Shown here piece after piece: positions 33,571-40,855 of a stretch of DNA of 64,000 nucleotides. The notes under the pieces were generated by a model, which saw only the letters and a list, made by a program, of their open reading frames with translations, did no database searches and was not told the origin of the DNA. The stretch is from Microbaculum sp051390635. GTDB taxonomy: Bacteria; Pseudomonadota; Alphaproteobacteria; Rhizobiales; Tepidamorphaceae. Location: positions 1 to 64,000 of the forward strand of contig NZ_JBPODT010000004.1 of NCBI RefSeq assembly GCF_051390635.1, given 5' to 3'. Position numbers and translations under genes: made by a program. Within the stretch, counting starts at the first letter, position 1; each line of letters opens with the position of its first letter.

Positions 33571-34436
33571 CACATGCCACCCTTGAAGAAGCGCCCGGTG
33601 ATGCCCTGCGGCAGGAGCCTGAGCAGGACGACGGCGGCGACCAGCAGCGCCACCTCGCCCACGACCGGCGTGAACAGGAAGGTGAAGGACTGCGAGATCA
33701 GGCCGAACAGGGTGGCCGAGCTCGCAAGCCCGGCGATCACCGACGCGCCGCCGGAGATCACCGTGATGAAGGCCTTGGCGATGTAGGTCGCCCCCGTGGT
33801 CGGCACCAGGCCCACCAGCGGCGCGAGGATGCCGCCGGCAAGCCCGCTCAGCGCGGAGCCGGCGAAGAAGGTCAGCATGTAGATGCGGTCGGGATCGTAG
33901 CCGAGCGCCGAGGCCATGTCGGGGCGCTGCATGGCGCCGCGCGCGATCAGGCCGAAGCGGGTCAGCGACAGCGCCGCGTACATGGCGATCAGGATCACCG
34001 CCGCCACCAGCACGATGAACAGGTTGTAGCCGTTGACCTGGTAGTCGCCGAGCGCGAAGCCGGAGATCGGCGGCGAGATCCCGGTCGTGGTGTTGCCGAA
34101 GATCATGGTCGCCGCGCCGATGAAGAACAGGCTGAGCCCCCAGGTCGCCAGCATCGTGTCGATCAGCCGCCCGTAGAGGAAGCGGATCACCAGCCGCTCG
34201 ACGATCAGGCCGATGACGCCGACGACGAGCGGGGCGACGATCAGCATCGCGACATAGACGTTGATGCCGGCCTTGGCGGCGACGATGGTGGCGTAGCCGC
34301 CCATCATCATGAACTCGCCGTGGGCCAGGTTGATGACCCGCATCATGCCGAAGACGACGGCCAGCCCGGCGCTGATCAGCACAAGCATGGCGATCGAATA
34401 GACGATCTCGATGGCTATGACGCCGGCCAGGTCCAC
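33570..34436 (-). CDS. Branched-chain-type ABC transporter permease (LivH type)
   Basis: This is a 288-residue permease with about eight helices. Family features include GLAVVFGMMRVINLAHGEF near residue 25, RPDMASALGYDPDRIYMLTF and a GATYIAKAFITVISGG segment. It is separated by 411 bases from the binding-protein gene upstream; the hairpin at 34812-34837 lies in that gap and may lower expression of the permease part relative to the receptor. Confidence 0.92.
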   Translation of the reverse strand: MDLAGVIAIEIVYSIAMLVLISAGLAVVFGMMRVINLAHGEFMMMGGYATIVAAKAGINVYVAMLIVAPLVVGVIGLIVERLVIRFLYGRLIDTMLATWGLSLFFIGAATMIFGNTTTGISPPISGFALGDYQVNGYNLFIVLVAAVILIAMYAALSLTRFGLIARGAMQRPDMASALGYDPDRIYMLTFFAGSALSGLAGGILAPLVGLVPTTGATYIAKAFITVISGGASVIAGLASSATLFGLISQSFTFLFTPVVGEVALLVAAVVLLRLLPQGITGRFFKGGM

Positions 34437-34503
34437 CGCTTCCCCTCATCTCGTCCGTGCCGGGAAATCCCCGGTCGCTGTGACATGCCGCTCCGCGCAA
34501 CTC

Positions 34504-34545
34504 CCATCCTTCGAGACGCGGCTTTGCCGCTCCTCTGGATGAGGT
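34504..34545. repeat. Extragenic palindromic repeat, copy A
   Basis: CATCCTTCGAGACGCGGC and GCTCCTCTGGATGAGG form an imperfect hairpin around a small loop. I recognise this type from many alphaproteobacterial genomes, where it is scattered between genes. Copy B lies 32 bases away in the opposite orientation. Confidence 0.75.
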
Positions 34546-34577
34546 CGGAGTTTGTGACGGATCCCGAAACGCGGACA

Positions 34578-34623
34578 CCCTCATGGTGAGGAGCGGGCGA
34601 CAGACCGCGTCTCGAACCATGGG
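34578..34623. repeat. Extragenic palindromic repeat, copy B
   Basis: CCCTCATGGTGAGGAGCGGG and CCGCGTCTCGAACCATGG form the same element as copy A in reverse orientation with a diverged centre. The two copies together form a larger inverted arrangement. Confidence 0.75.
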
Positions 34624-34778
34624 CGGCACGGAAGCGCCGGGCCGTGCGGCGGGCGGTGGCGGGTGCGGTTTCCAACGTCTCCATCCAGCTCGGGGTTTCC
34701 ATCCAACGCGGGCCCGTTTCCGGGGGAACCTCTACCGTTCCGGCGTCCTGCCCGATCCGGCCTGGCCGATCGGGTCCC

Positions 34779-34790
34779 GGGGGGGGGGGG
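34779..34790. repeat. Run of 12 G residues
   Basis: A homopolymer of 12 G on the plus strand (12 C on the transcribed RNA of the ABC operon) in the receptor-permease gap. Such tracts are prone to slippage and to sequencing error. Confidence 0.85.
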
Positions 34791-34811
34791 CCGCCGGCGG
34801 CGGCACCGGTA

Positions 34812-34837
34812 CGGGGCGGGCCGAAAGCCCCGCCCCG
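34812..34837 (-). terminator. Strong GC hairpin after the binding-protein gene
   Basis: A perfect 9-bp stem (CGGGGCGGG with CCCGCCCCG) with an 8-base loop lies 11 bases after the receptor stop on the minus strand. Without a U tract it more likely protects the receptor mRNA 3' end or partly ends transcription, as is common in ABC operons with an abundant receptor. Confidence 0.6.
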
Positions 34838-34847
34838 CCGATGGCGA

Positions 34848-36086
34848 TCAGTCGATCTTGATCTCGTACTGGGTGTTGTCGTCCGGATTGGCCTGCAGAT
34901 CGCACACCGCCTGGGTGTCGATCGGCGGGCGCTGGTCGAAGTTCTCCAGGACTTTCATCTGCTGGTTCTCGAACTCCATCAGATGGACGTCGAGGGTGGC
35001 GTGATGGGTCTTGGGATCGATCGTCACCTTGCCGCCGGGCCCGACGATGGAGAGCCCGCCCTCGATCGCCTTGGTGATCGCCTCGGACCCGGTTCCCCCG
35101 CCCTGGCGGACCGCCTCGGCCCAGACCTGGATGCCCTGGTAGTTGGAGACCGCGATCTCGTGGATCAGGCTGGTGTCGCCGTACTTCTCGGTCCACGCGG
35201 TCTGGAAGGCCTGGTTCTCGGGCGTCTCGATCGCCGGGGCGTAGTTGTAGGCGACCAGGATGCCGTTGCCTTCCTCCGGGGTCAGCACCTTGTGCTCGTT
35301 GCCGACGCCCAGCGTCGTCGAGGCCAGCGGGATCTTGTCCTTCATGCCGGAGGCCGCCCACTGGCGGTAGAACGACAGATGGTTGCCGCCGACCAGCGCC
35401 GACAGGATCACGTCGGGCGCGGCCTGCTGGATCTTGGCGATGGCCGAGCCGAAGTCGGCGACGTCGAGCGGGAAGAAATCGGTCGAGACCGCCTCGCCAC
35501 CGGCATCCTTGGCGTATTTCTCCATCCACCGCGCGGTGATCTGGCCGTAATTGTAGTCGGCCGCCAGGATGTAGACCTTCGGGCCCCATTTCTTGATCGC
35601 GGCGGGAACCAGCACCTCCACCTGCTGGGCCGGCGTGACGCCCGTCACCACGATGTTGCGGTCGCAGACGCCACCCTCGTAGAGCACGTTGTAGAAATAC
35701 GGCATCTTGGCCTTGCGCAGGATCTGGCGGATCGCCTCGCGCGAGGCCGACAGGATGCCGCCGTGGACGACGTCGGTCTTGTCCTTGCGGGTCAGCTGCT
35801 GGGCGTACTGGGTGTAGAGCGCCATGTCCGACTGGGTGTCGTAGGACACGACCTCGATCTGCTGCCCGTTTAGGCCGCCGGCCGCGTTGATCTGGTCGAC
35901 GGCGAGCCGCATCGCCATGTCCATCGGCTTGCCGTAGGCATCGAAGATGCCCGATGTATCGAGGATCGAGCCGAGCTTGATCGTTTCCGCCGCGCGCGCG
36001 CGGCCGACGATCGCGGGTGCCGCCAGGGCGCCGATGGTCAGGGCGACGCCCCCCTTCAGCACCGAACGCCTGTTGATGTTAGTCAT
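34848..36086 (-). CDS. ABC transporter substrate-binding protein, amide/urea-type
   Basis: This 412-residue periplasmic receptor has a twin-arginine-like signal (INRRSVLKGG, then APAIVGRARA, cleaved near residue 33). The mature part resembles receptors for short-chain amides and urea of the FmdD/UrtA/AmiC branch of the Leu/Ile/Val-binding family: IKLGSILDTSGIFDAYGKPMD, a CDRN segment and DYNYGQITARWME. With the linked amidase the ligand is probably an amide. GGGAGAA precedes the ATG at 36086 by about 6-7 bases. It is followed by the permease genes. Confidence 0.9.
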   Translation of the reverse strand: MTNINRRSVLKGGVALTIGALAAPAIVGRARAAETIKLGSILDTSGIFDAYGKPMDMAMRLAVDQINAAGGLNGQQIEVVSYDTQSDMALYTQYAQQLTRKDKTDVVHGGILSASREAIRQILRKAKMPYFYNVLYEGGVCDRNIVVTGVTPAQQVEVLVPAAIKKWGPKVYILAADYNYGQITARWMEKYAKDAGGEAVSTDFFPLDVADFGSAIAKIQQAAPDVILSALVGGNHLSFYRQWAASGMKDKIPLASTTLGVGNEHKVLTPEEGNGILVAYNYAPAIETPENQAFQTAWTEKYGDTSLIHEIAVSNYQGIQVWAEAVRQGGGTGSEAITKAIEGGLSIVGPGGKVTIDPKTHHATLDVHLMEFENQQMKVLENFDQRPPIDTQAVCDLQANPDDNTQYEIKID

Positions 36087-36130
36087 TCCAGTTCTCCCTG
36101 CTGGTCCGGATGTTCGTTGCAGTAGTCCGC

Positions 36131-36172
36131 TGTTGCGTTGACGCGCCCGGGTGTTGCGTTGACGCGCCCGGG
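36131..36172. repeat. Two tandem copies of a 21-bp unit
   Basis: Two exact copies (36131-36151 and 36152-36172) of a unit starting TGTTGCGTTGACGCG and ending CCCGGG lie between the flotillin and receptor genes. The unit contains the TTGACG sequence that could serve as a -35 element twice on the plus strand, but the flanking genes run the other way. Confidence 0.85.
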
Positions 36173-36183
36173 CTACCGTGTCT

Positions 36184-36209
36184 CCGCTCGTCCCCGCGGG
36201 GACAAGCGG
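36184..36209. terminator. Hairpin between flotillin and receptor genes
   Basis: The perfect 14-bp palindrome GTCCCCGCGGGGAC (36190-36203) is flanked by CCGCT and AGCGG, giving an extended stem 40 bases after the flotillin stop on the minus strand. It probably marks the end of the flotillin transcript; it is also the kind of palindrome that occurs as an extragenic repeat in alphaproteobacteria. Confidence 0.5.
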
Positions 36210-36248
36210 GGAAAGGAACGTGCCAGTCCGGTTCGACCCGATGCATCG

Positions 36249-37850
36249 TCAGTCGTCTTTCTTGGCGACGCGCTGCGCCGCGGTCGCCCGCCCGGCGGCG
36301 TCGGCGGTGCGGCCGCCGATCTGCGGATCGAACTCGAGGCCGATCTCGTCGCCGATCTTCTTCATCAGCGGCAGCTGCACCGACATGCCGAGGATCGATT
36401 CGAGCGCCTGGTTGAACGGCGAGGTCGCGCCCTGGCCGCCGCCGGAGCCGTTGCCCAGTCCCGCGATCTGATTGATGCGGATCGAGTCGATCTTCTCGAC
36501 CGGCTTCATCATCTGCGCGGTGATCTCGGGCAGGCGGTCGAGCTTGTGCATCTCCAGGCGGGCGGCGAGCACGGCGTCGGACTGCTGGTTCTCCGCCTCG
36601 ATCTGGGCGCGACGGCCGACCGCTTCGGCGACGAGGCGGTCGCGCTCGCCGTCGCCGCGGACAGCGGCCGCCTGGCCCTCGGCCTTGGCCACCGAAAGCA
36701 GCGAGGAGACCTGCGACTTGACCCGTCTTTCGTCGACCTCCGCCTCCTGCGCGGCCTTGACGAGCGCGAGCTTGCGGGCGCGCTCGGCGGCGGCGATATC
36801 CTTCGCGGTCTGCACGGTTTCCTGCGCCTCGATCACCTTGCCGCGGGCGGACTCGGTCTTGGCCTGCTGCAACGTCTCCTCGGCGCGCTTGGCGGCGACG
36901 AGGATGGCGTTGTCGAGCTTGCGGGTCTCGACCTCGGTCAGCGCCTCCATCTCGCGCTTGCGCAGGTGCAGGTCGCGCTCGATCTCGGCCTGCTTGATCT
37001 CGCGCTCGCGCTCGATGCGCGCTTCCTCCGAGACACGGTTGGAGGCGGCCCGCGCGGTCTCGATCTCGGCATCGGCGTGAAGCCTGCGCTGCTCGACGTC
37101 GACGCGCTTGGCGATCTCCGTCTCCTCTTGCTGGCGCTCGATGGCGAGCCGCTCGCGTACGCCTTCGAGCTGGCGCTTGCGGATGGCGATGTCGGTCTCG
37201 GTCTCGATGTCGATGCGCGCCCTGCGGTTTTCGGAGATCACCTCGGCGAGGCGGCGCATGCCGACCGCGTTGAAGGCGTTGGAATCGTCGAGCGCGGAAA
37301 ACGGCGTCTGATCGAGCCGGACGAGGGAGACCGAATCGACCATCAGGCCGGAACTGTCGAGCTTGCCGGCAAGCCGCTCGGCGACGGCGGCGACGAAGCC
37401 GCTGCGGTCCTCGTGCAGCCCGTCCATGGTGCGCACCGCGACCTCGGCCTGCACCGCGTCGACGAGATTGGGGGCGAGCAGCACCTGCATCTCGTCCTCG
37501 CGGAAGGCCTTGGCGCCCAGCGCCTGGGCGGCCCGCGCGATGCCCTCCTCGCTCGGCTGGACGCGGACGTGGAACTCCAGCGCCATGTCGACGCGGAGCC
37601 GGTCGGCGGTGATCAGCGCCTGCGCGCCGGCGCGCTCGATGGTAAGCCGCATCGCGCGCATGTTCATGCGGTCGACCTTGTGCAGGAACGGCCAGGCCAT
37701 GGCACCGCCGTCGATGACGATGCGGCGGCCGCCGGCGCCGGTGCGGATCAGCGCGGTATCGCGTGACGACTTCACGTAGAACCGGTTCAGGATCGCTATG
37801 ACGATCGCGATCACGACGATCAGGACGACGAGCGACAGGAACCAGACCAC
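36249..37850 (-). CDS. Flotillin-family (SPFH domain) membrane protein
   Basis: This 533-residue protein is a bacterial flotillin. A single N-terminal membrane helix (VVWFLSLVVLIVVIAIVIAIL) is followed by NRFYVKSSRDTALIRTG and the SPFH domain, then a long charged coiled coil rich in glutamate and alanine (about residues 230-430) and a glycine-rich tail. Flotillins organise membrane microdomains. I prefer the GTG at 37850, with GGAGG 5 bases upstream; GTG at 37862 and ATG at 37889 are alternatives. It lies between the AmiC-like gene and the amide receptor gene. A link to amide transport is suggested only by position. Confidence 0.88.
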   Translation of the reverse strand: MVWFLSLVVLIVVIAIVIAILNRFYVKSSRDTALIRTGAGGRRIVIDGGAMAWPFLHKVDRMNMRAMRLTIERAGAQALITADRLRVDMALEFHVRVQPSEEGIARAAQALGAKAFREDEMQVLLAPNLVDAVQAEVAVRTMDGLHEDRSGFVAAVAERLAGKLDSSGLMVDSVSLVRLDQTPFSALDDSNAFNAVGMRRLAEVISENRRARIDIETETDIAIRKRQLEGVRERLAIERQQEETEIAKRVDVEQRRLHADAEIETARAASNRVSEEARIEREREIKQAEIERDLHLRKREMEALTEVETRKLDNAILVAAKRAEETLQQAKTESARGKVIEAQETVQTAKDIAAAERARKLALVKAAQEAEVDERRVKSQVSSLLSVAKAEGQAAAVRGDGERDRLVAEAVGRRAQIEAENQQSDAVLAARLEMHKLDRLPEITAQMMKPVEKIDSIRINQIAGLGNGSGGGQGATSPFNQALESILGMSVQLPLMKKIGDEIGLEFDPQIGGRTADAAGRATAAQRVAKKDD

Positions 37851-38154
37851 CCCAGCCTCCACGTTTCGTAACCCGACCGGGTACGGCATCGGTCCGGGTC
37901 GGGCATCCTTCCGGGCGCCCCGTTCGGGAGGGGCCGGGCCCGGCGGATTTATTTGAATTGGAAAATGACTAGCGTTATTTATTTTCCAATTCAAGCATTA
38001 TTGGTGGGCACGATGCATACGCAGCTGCACACGCAGCGGGCAGGGAGAGGGTATGGCGGGGCAGGAAACCGAAGCCGACGGCAGACGACCGGGCGGCGAC
38101 CGAACCGACGCGACAGACGACGCGCGAGCCGACATTTTCCGTGCCGGAATCCGG
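37851..38154. other. Intergenic region between the flotillin and amiC-like genes
   Basis: About 300 bases with the long inverted repeat at 37953-37994. A 54-residue plus-strand frame (38053-38217, preceded by GGGAGAGG) overlaps the end of the amiC-like gene; I see no family resemblance and do not call it a gene. Confidence 0.5.
37953..37994. promoter_or_regulatory. 14-bp perfect inverted repeat, candidate MarR operator
   Basis: TTGAATTGGAAAAT (37953-37966) and ATTTTCCAATTCAA (37981-37994) are perfect inverse copies separated by 14 bases in a GC-rich surrounding. A third close copy (ATTTTCCGATTTAA, 39308-39321) lies between the amiC-like gene and marR, and the similarity extends through GCAT on the right. 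It lies upstream of the flotillin gene and could be an operator or, less likely, a terminator of the amiC-like gene. Confidence 0.6.
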
Positions 38155-39246
38155 TCAGGCGAGCTCGCCGAGGATGGCGAACTGGTGGCCGTCGGCGCGG
38201 GACAGGTAGATCGTTAGGTCCTTGCGGTCGTTGGAGATGTAGGCGCCCGATCGGGCGCTGCGGTAGCGGATCGGCCCCGGACCGCGGCCACGGACCTCGT
38301 TGGCCCGCATTTCCGCATAGAAATGAACACCTTCGTAGAGCGACTGGCCGAGGGCGTTGAGAACCGGCGGATGGGCGTCGTGGCAGGCGCGGTACCGCTC
38401 CTTGAAGGCCTCGTTCGGGTCGGTCTTCAGCGCCGAGAAGTAGCCCGACGCCACGAAGAGCCGCTTGGTGTTCTCCTCGCCGGTGGCCAGCAGCACGTTC
38501 TCGTCGACGGCGGTCGACAGCCGGAACATCCTGCGGTCAAGGTCCATGGCCCCGAAGGCCCGGTTGAACTCGACCGCGTCCTGGCCGACCAGCGAAACCA
38601 GCACGATGTCCGGTTTTGCCCGGGCGATCCTTTCCGCTAGCCACTCGGCGTTCTTCAGGCCGAACGGCACGTAACCGTCGAAAACCACGGTGCCGCCGCA
38701 TTCGCCGATGCGCTTGCGCGCAACCGCGTGGGAGGAGCGCGGCCAGACGTAATCGTTGCCGATCAGCGCCCAGTTCCGCACCTTCAGCGTCTCGGTCAGG
38801 TTGCGGATCGCCGGCTCGAGCTGGTCGGCGGGCGTCTCGCCGATGGCGAAGACGTTGGGGGAATGCTCGTTGCCCTCGTAGAGCGGCGTGTAGACGTAGG
38901 GAATGCGGCCGGCGACGATCTTGTTGAGGCGCTGGCGCACCGAGCTGACATTCATACCGACGATGGCCGCGACCGCCTTTTCCTGGATCAGGCCGGCAAC
39001 CTCGGCTTCCAGCGCACTCACATTTCCGTCATCGGAATCGAGGAAATAGGGCACCAGTCGCGAGCCGGCGATGCCGCCGGCCTCGTTGACCTCGGCCACC
39101 GCAATCTGGGCACACGAAATGCAGGACGGCCCCCAGATCCCGGCCGATCCGCTCATCGGCGCGAGAACCGCGATCACCTGCTCGCCGCGTTCCGCTCTTT
39201 CGGAGCGTGCGGTCCCCCCCTCGATTCGAAGGGCTAACTTTTCCAT
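38155..39246 (-). CDS. AmiC-like cytosolic amide sensor / substrate-binding domain protein
   Basis: This 363-residue protein has the type I periplasmic-binding fold of Leu/Ile/Val receptors but no signal peptide, as in AmiC, the amide sensor of Pseudomonas. Conserved stretches include VIAVLAPMSGSAGIWGPSC, YVYTPLYEGNEHSPNVFAIGETP and ALIGNDYVWPRSSH. AmiC works with the antiterminator AmiR; no AmiR-like gene is present here, but a MarR gene is divergent. The ATG at 39246 has AGGGG 5 bases upstream; an earlier ATG at 39279 is less likely. Function as a sensor is inference. Confidence 0.85.
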   Translation of the reverse strand: MEKLALRIEGGTARSERAERGEQVIAVLAPMSGSAGIWGPSCISCAQIAVAEVNEAGGIAGSRLVPYFLDSDDGNVSALEAEVAGLIQEKAVAAIVGMNVSSVRQRLNKIVAGRIPYVYTPLYEGNEHSPNVFAIGETPADQLEPAIRNLTETLKVRNWALIGNDYVWPRSSHAVARKRIGECGGTVVFDGYVPFGLKNAEWLAERIARAKPDIVLVSLVGQDAVEFNRAFGAMDLDRRMFRLSTAVDENVLLATGEENTKRLFVASGYFSALKTDPNEAFKERYRACHDAHPPVLNALGQSLYEGVHFYAEMRANEVRGRGPGPIRYRSARSGAYISNDRKDLTIYLSRADGHQFAILGELA

Positions 39247-39300
39247 GCAGCCCCTGCTTCTTATCGCCCCGATCCGCACTGGAAATGTGCGGCCGGTGGC

Positions 39301-39325
39301 TTATTTCATTTTCCGATTTAAGCAT
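39301..39325. promoter_or_regulatory. Third copy of the AT-rich element, in the amiC-marR divergent promoter
   Basis: ATTTTCCGATTTAAGCAT matches 37981-37998 at 16 of 18 positions, and a TTATTT precedes both. The element lies about 55 bp before the amiC-like start and about 85 bp before marR. It is the best candidate for an operator shared by the regulator and the amide block. Confidence 0.6.
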
Positions 39326-39407
39326 GTTATGAGCAAACCTATTCGGACGCAATTCGATGGGTCGTGCCGGGTAGGCAGCCCGGGTATCGAGGAAACGGCT
39401 AGGGAAA

Positions 39408-39842
39408 ATGCGCGCGGACAATCTGACGTATCTGGTAGCCAGGATTCATCGGTTCCTGCACAATCGCCTCGAGGAATGCATGCAAAAGGCCGGCGTTTCG
39501 GTCGAACAGTGGCGGGTTCTCTACGCGCTACGCGACCGCGAAGGACGCTCCATGGGCGAACTGGCCACGACCGTTCTGATGAATCATCCCGCACTGACCA
39601 AAATGATCGACCGGATGGTCGCCAACGGACTTGTCCACCGGGCCCCGGACGAGAACGACCAGCGCCGCGTACTCGTCTACATTACCGATCGCGGCAGCGC
39701 CCAGCTCGACGAGCTGTCGCGCAAGGTCAAAACGCACGAGACGGAAATGCGCGCGCTGATCGGTCCGACCAACGCGAAAGCGATCGAAGCGCTCCTGGAA
39801 AACGCCACCGTCGCAGGCGCCGACAAAGCGGAAAGTGTCTAG
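39408..39842 (+). CDS. MarR-family transcriptional regulator
   Basis: This 144-residue protein has the MarR winged helix: SVEQWRVLYALRDREGRSMGELATTVLMNHPALTKMIDRMVANGLVHR, followed by the wing DENDQRRVLVYITDRG. MarR proteins are dimeric, ligand-released repressors. Divergent from the amiC-like gene; the AT-rich element at 39301-39325 between the two is a probable operator. An effector related to the amide or the acid it yields is plausible. Confidence 0.92.
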   Translation: MRADNLTYLVARIHRFLHNRLEECMQKAGVSVEQWRVLYALRDREGRSMGELATTVLMNHPALTKMIDRMVANGLVHRAPDENDQRRVLVYITDRGSAQLDELSRKVKTHETEMRALIGPTNAKAIEALLENATVAGADKAESV

Positions 39843-39894
39843 GGGACGACCGGGGCGGGCTCCAACCCGCTCCGCCCGGCAGGAAACGGTGGCG

Positions 39895-39926
39895 TTATCT
39901 CAGGCCTCGGGCCTCAGGCCTCAGGC
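39895..39926. repeat. Short direct repeats of GGCCTCA
   Basis: Three close copies of a 7-8 bp unit (CAGGCCTC, GGGCCTC, AGGCCTCAGG) lie in the 211-base gap between marR and the L,D-transpeptidase. A GC hairpin follows the marR stop. No gene is visible in the gap. Confidence 0.5.
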
Positions 39927-40053
39927 GGACCGCGCTCGATCACACGTGACCGGCCGGCACCATTCAATCCCTTGTAAATCTCTGGGACTTCATGACAAAA
40001 TTCCGGTCGTATTGCATTAATCGAGGTGCAGACGTCCAGCCGGACCGACCGCG

Positions 40054-40500
40054 ATGTCAGCATTTCGCAAATGGACGGCCAGTTTCTTCCTGATCGTCGC
40101 CGGCGCGCTCACGATCCTTGCGGCAGAGCCCGCAACCGCAGGCAGCGTATCGGTACGCATCGACATTTCCGAACAGCGGATGCATGTGAGCGTCGGCGGC
40201 AGGCCTGCCTATACGTGGAAGGTGTCGACGGCGCGGCGCGGATACCGGACGCCGATCGGGAATTTTCGCCCCAAGCGGCTCGAACGCACCTGGTATTCCA
40301 CCCGCTACAACGGCTCGCCGATGCCGAACTCGATTTTCTTCTACGGCGGCTACGCCATCCACGGCACATACGAGGTCCGCAATCTCGGCCGCCCGGTCTC
40401 CCATGGCTGCGTCCGGCTCGCCCCCCAGAATGCCCGCACGCTTTTCGACCTCGTCCTGAAACACGGCCGGGGAAGCACGCTGATCACCGTCGTGCGCTGA
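40054..40500 (+). CDS. L,D-transpeptidase (YkuD domain)
   Basis: This is a 148-residue periplasmic L,D-transpeptidase that cross-links peptidoglycan or attaches proteins to it. A signal peptide covers residues 1-29 (FFLIVAGALTILAAEPATAG). The YkuD catalytic motif is intact: H103 in AIHGT, H117 and C119 in VSHGCVRL. The protein is little more than the catalytic domain. The start ATG at 40054 gives a good signal peptide. It appears to be monocistronic and is convergent with the next operon. Confidence 0.92.
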   Translation: MSAFRKWTASFFLIVAGALTILAAEPATAGSVSVRIDISEQRMHVSVGGRPAYTWKVSTARRGYRTPIGNFRPKRLERTWYSTRYNGSPMPNSIFFYGGYAIHGTYEVRNLGRPVSHGCVRLAPQNARTLFDLVLKHGRGSTLITVVR

Positions 40501-40519
40501 CCGGTTCGGCCGAGCGGCT

Positions 40520-40855
40520 CTAATCGTTCGGGATTATCACCAGCATCGAGGCCGGCAGGGACGTGCGGTTGACGATCTCGCGGCGCTCGCCGGGTGCCAG
40601 CCGACAGGAATCGAGCGGTCCGAGAACCGTCTCGCCGTCGTCGGTCATGACCGTCAACTGTCCGGAGAGGGCGACATAGACCTTTTCGATATCCGAGGCG
40701 CCGGATTCGGCGCCACCGCCGGGCAGGAAATGCGACAGGCCGACCCAGAAGGCACCGGTATCGCTGGCTTCCTTGCCCTGCAGACGCAGGCCGACCATGC
40801 CGGAGTGGCCGGGCGCATGATAGGGTCTGGCGTCGGCGATACGGGTCACCCTCAT
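40520..40855 (-). CDS. Small cupin-domain protein
   Basis: This 111-residue cupin has a start VTRIADARPYHAPGHSGMVGLRL and the segments FLPGGGAESGASDIEKVYVALSGQLTV and LGPLDSCRLAPGERREIVN. The usual metal-binding histidines of motif 1 are replaced (GGGAESG), so a catalytic metal centre is doubtful. It is the last gene of a five-gene operon and overlaps the dehydrogenase stop (ATGA). Function unknown; a binding or isomerase role is possible. Confidence 0.8.
   Translation of the reverse strand: MRVTRIADARPYHAPGHSGMVGLRLQGKEASDTGAFWVGLSHFLPGGGAESGASDIEKVYVALSGQLTVMTDDGETVLGPLDSCRLAPGERREIVNRTSLPASMLVIIPND

Larger units (their letters stand above)
34437..34847. other. Intergenic region between receptor and permease genes
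   Basis: This 411-base stretch has no convincing gene. It holds two inverted copies of an alphaproteobacterial extragenic palindrome, a run of 12 G residues and a GC hairpin. It probably acts at the RNA level in differential expression of the ABC operon. Confidence 0.7.

Noticed and set aside
38053..38217. 54-residue plus-strand frame with a fair ribosome site
   Set aside because: It overlaps the end of the amiC-like gene on the other strand and shows no family resemblance; it may be chance.
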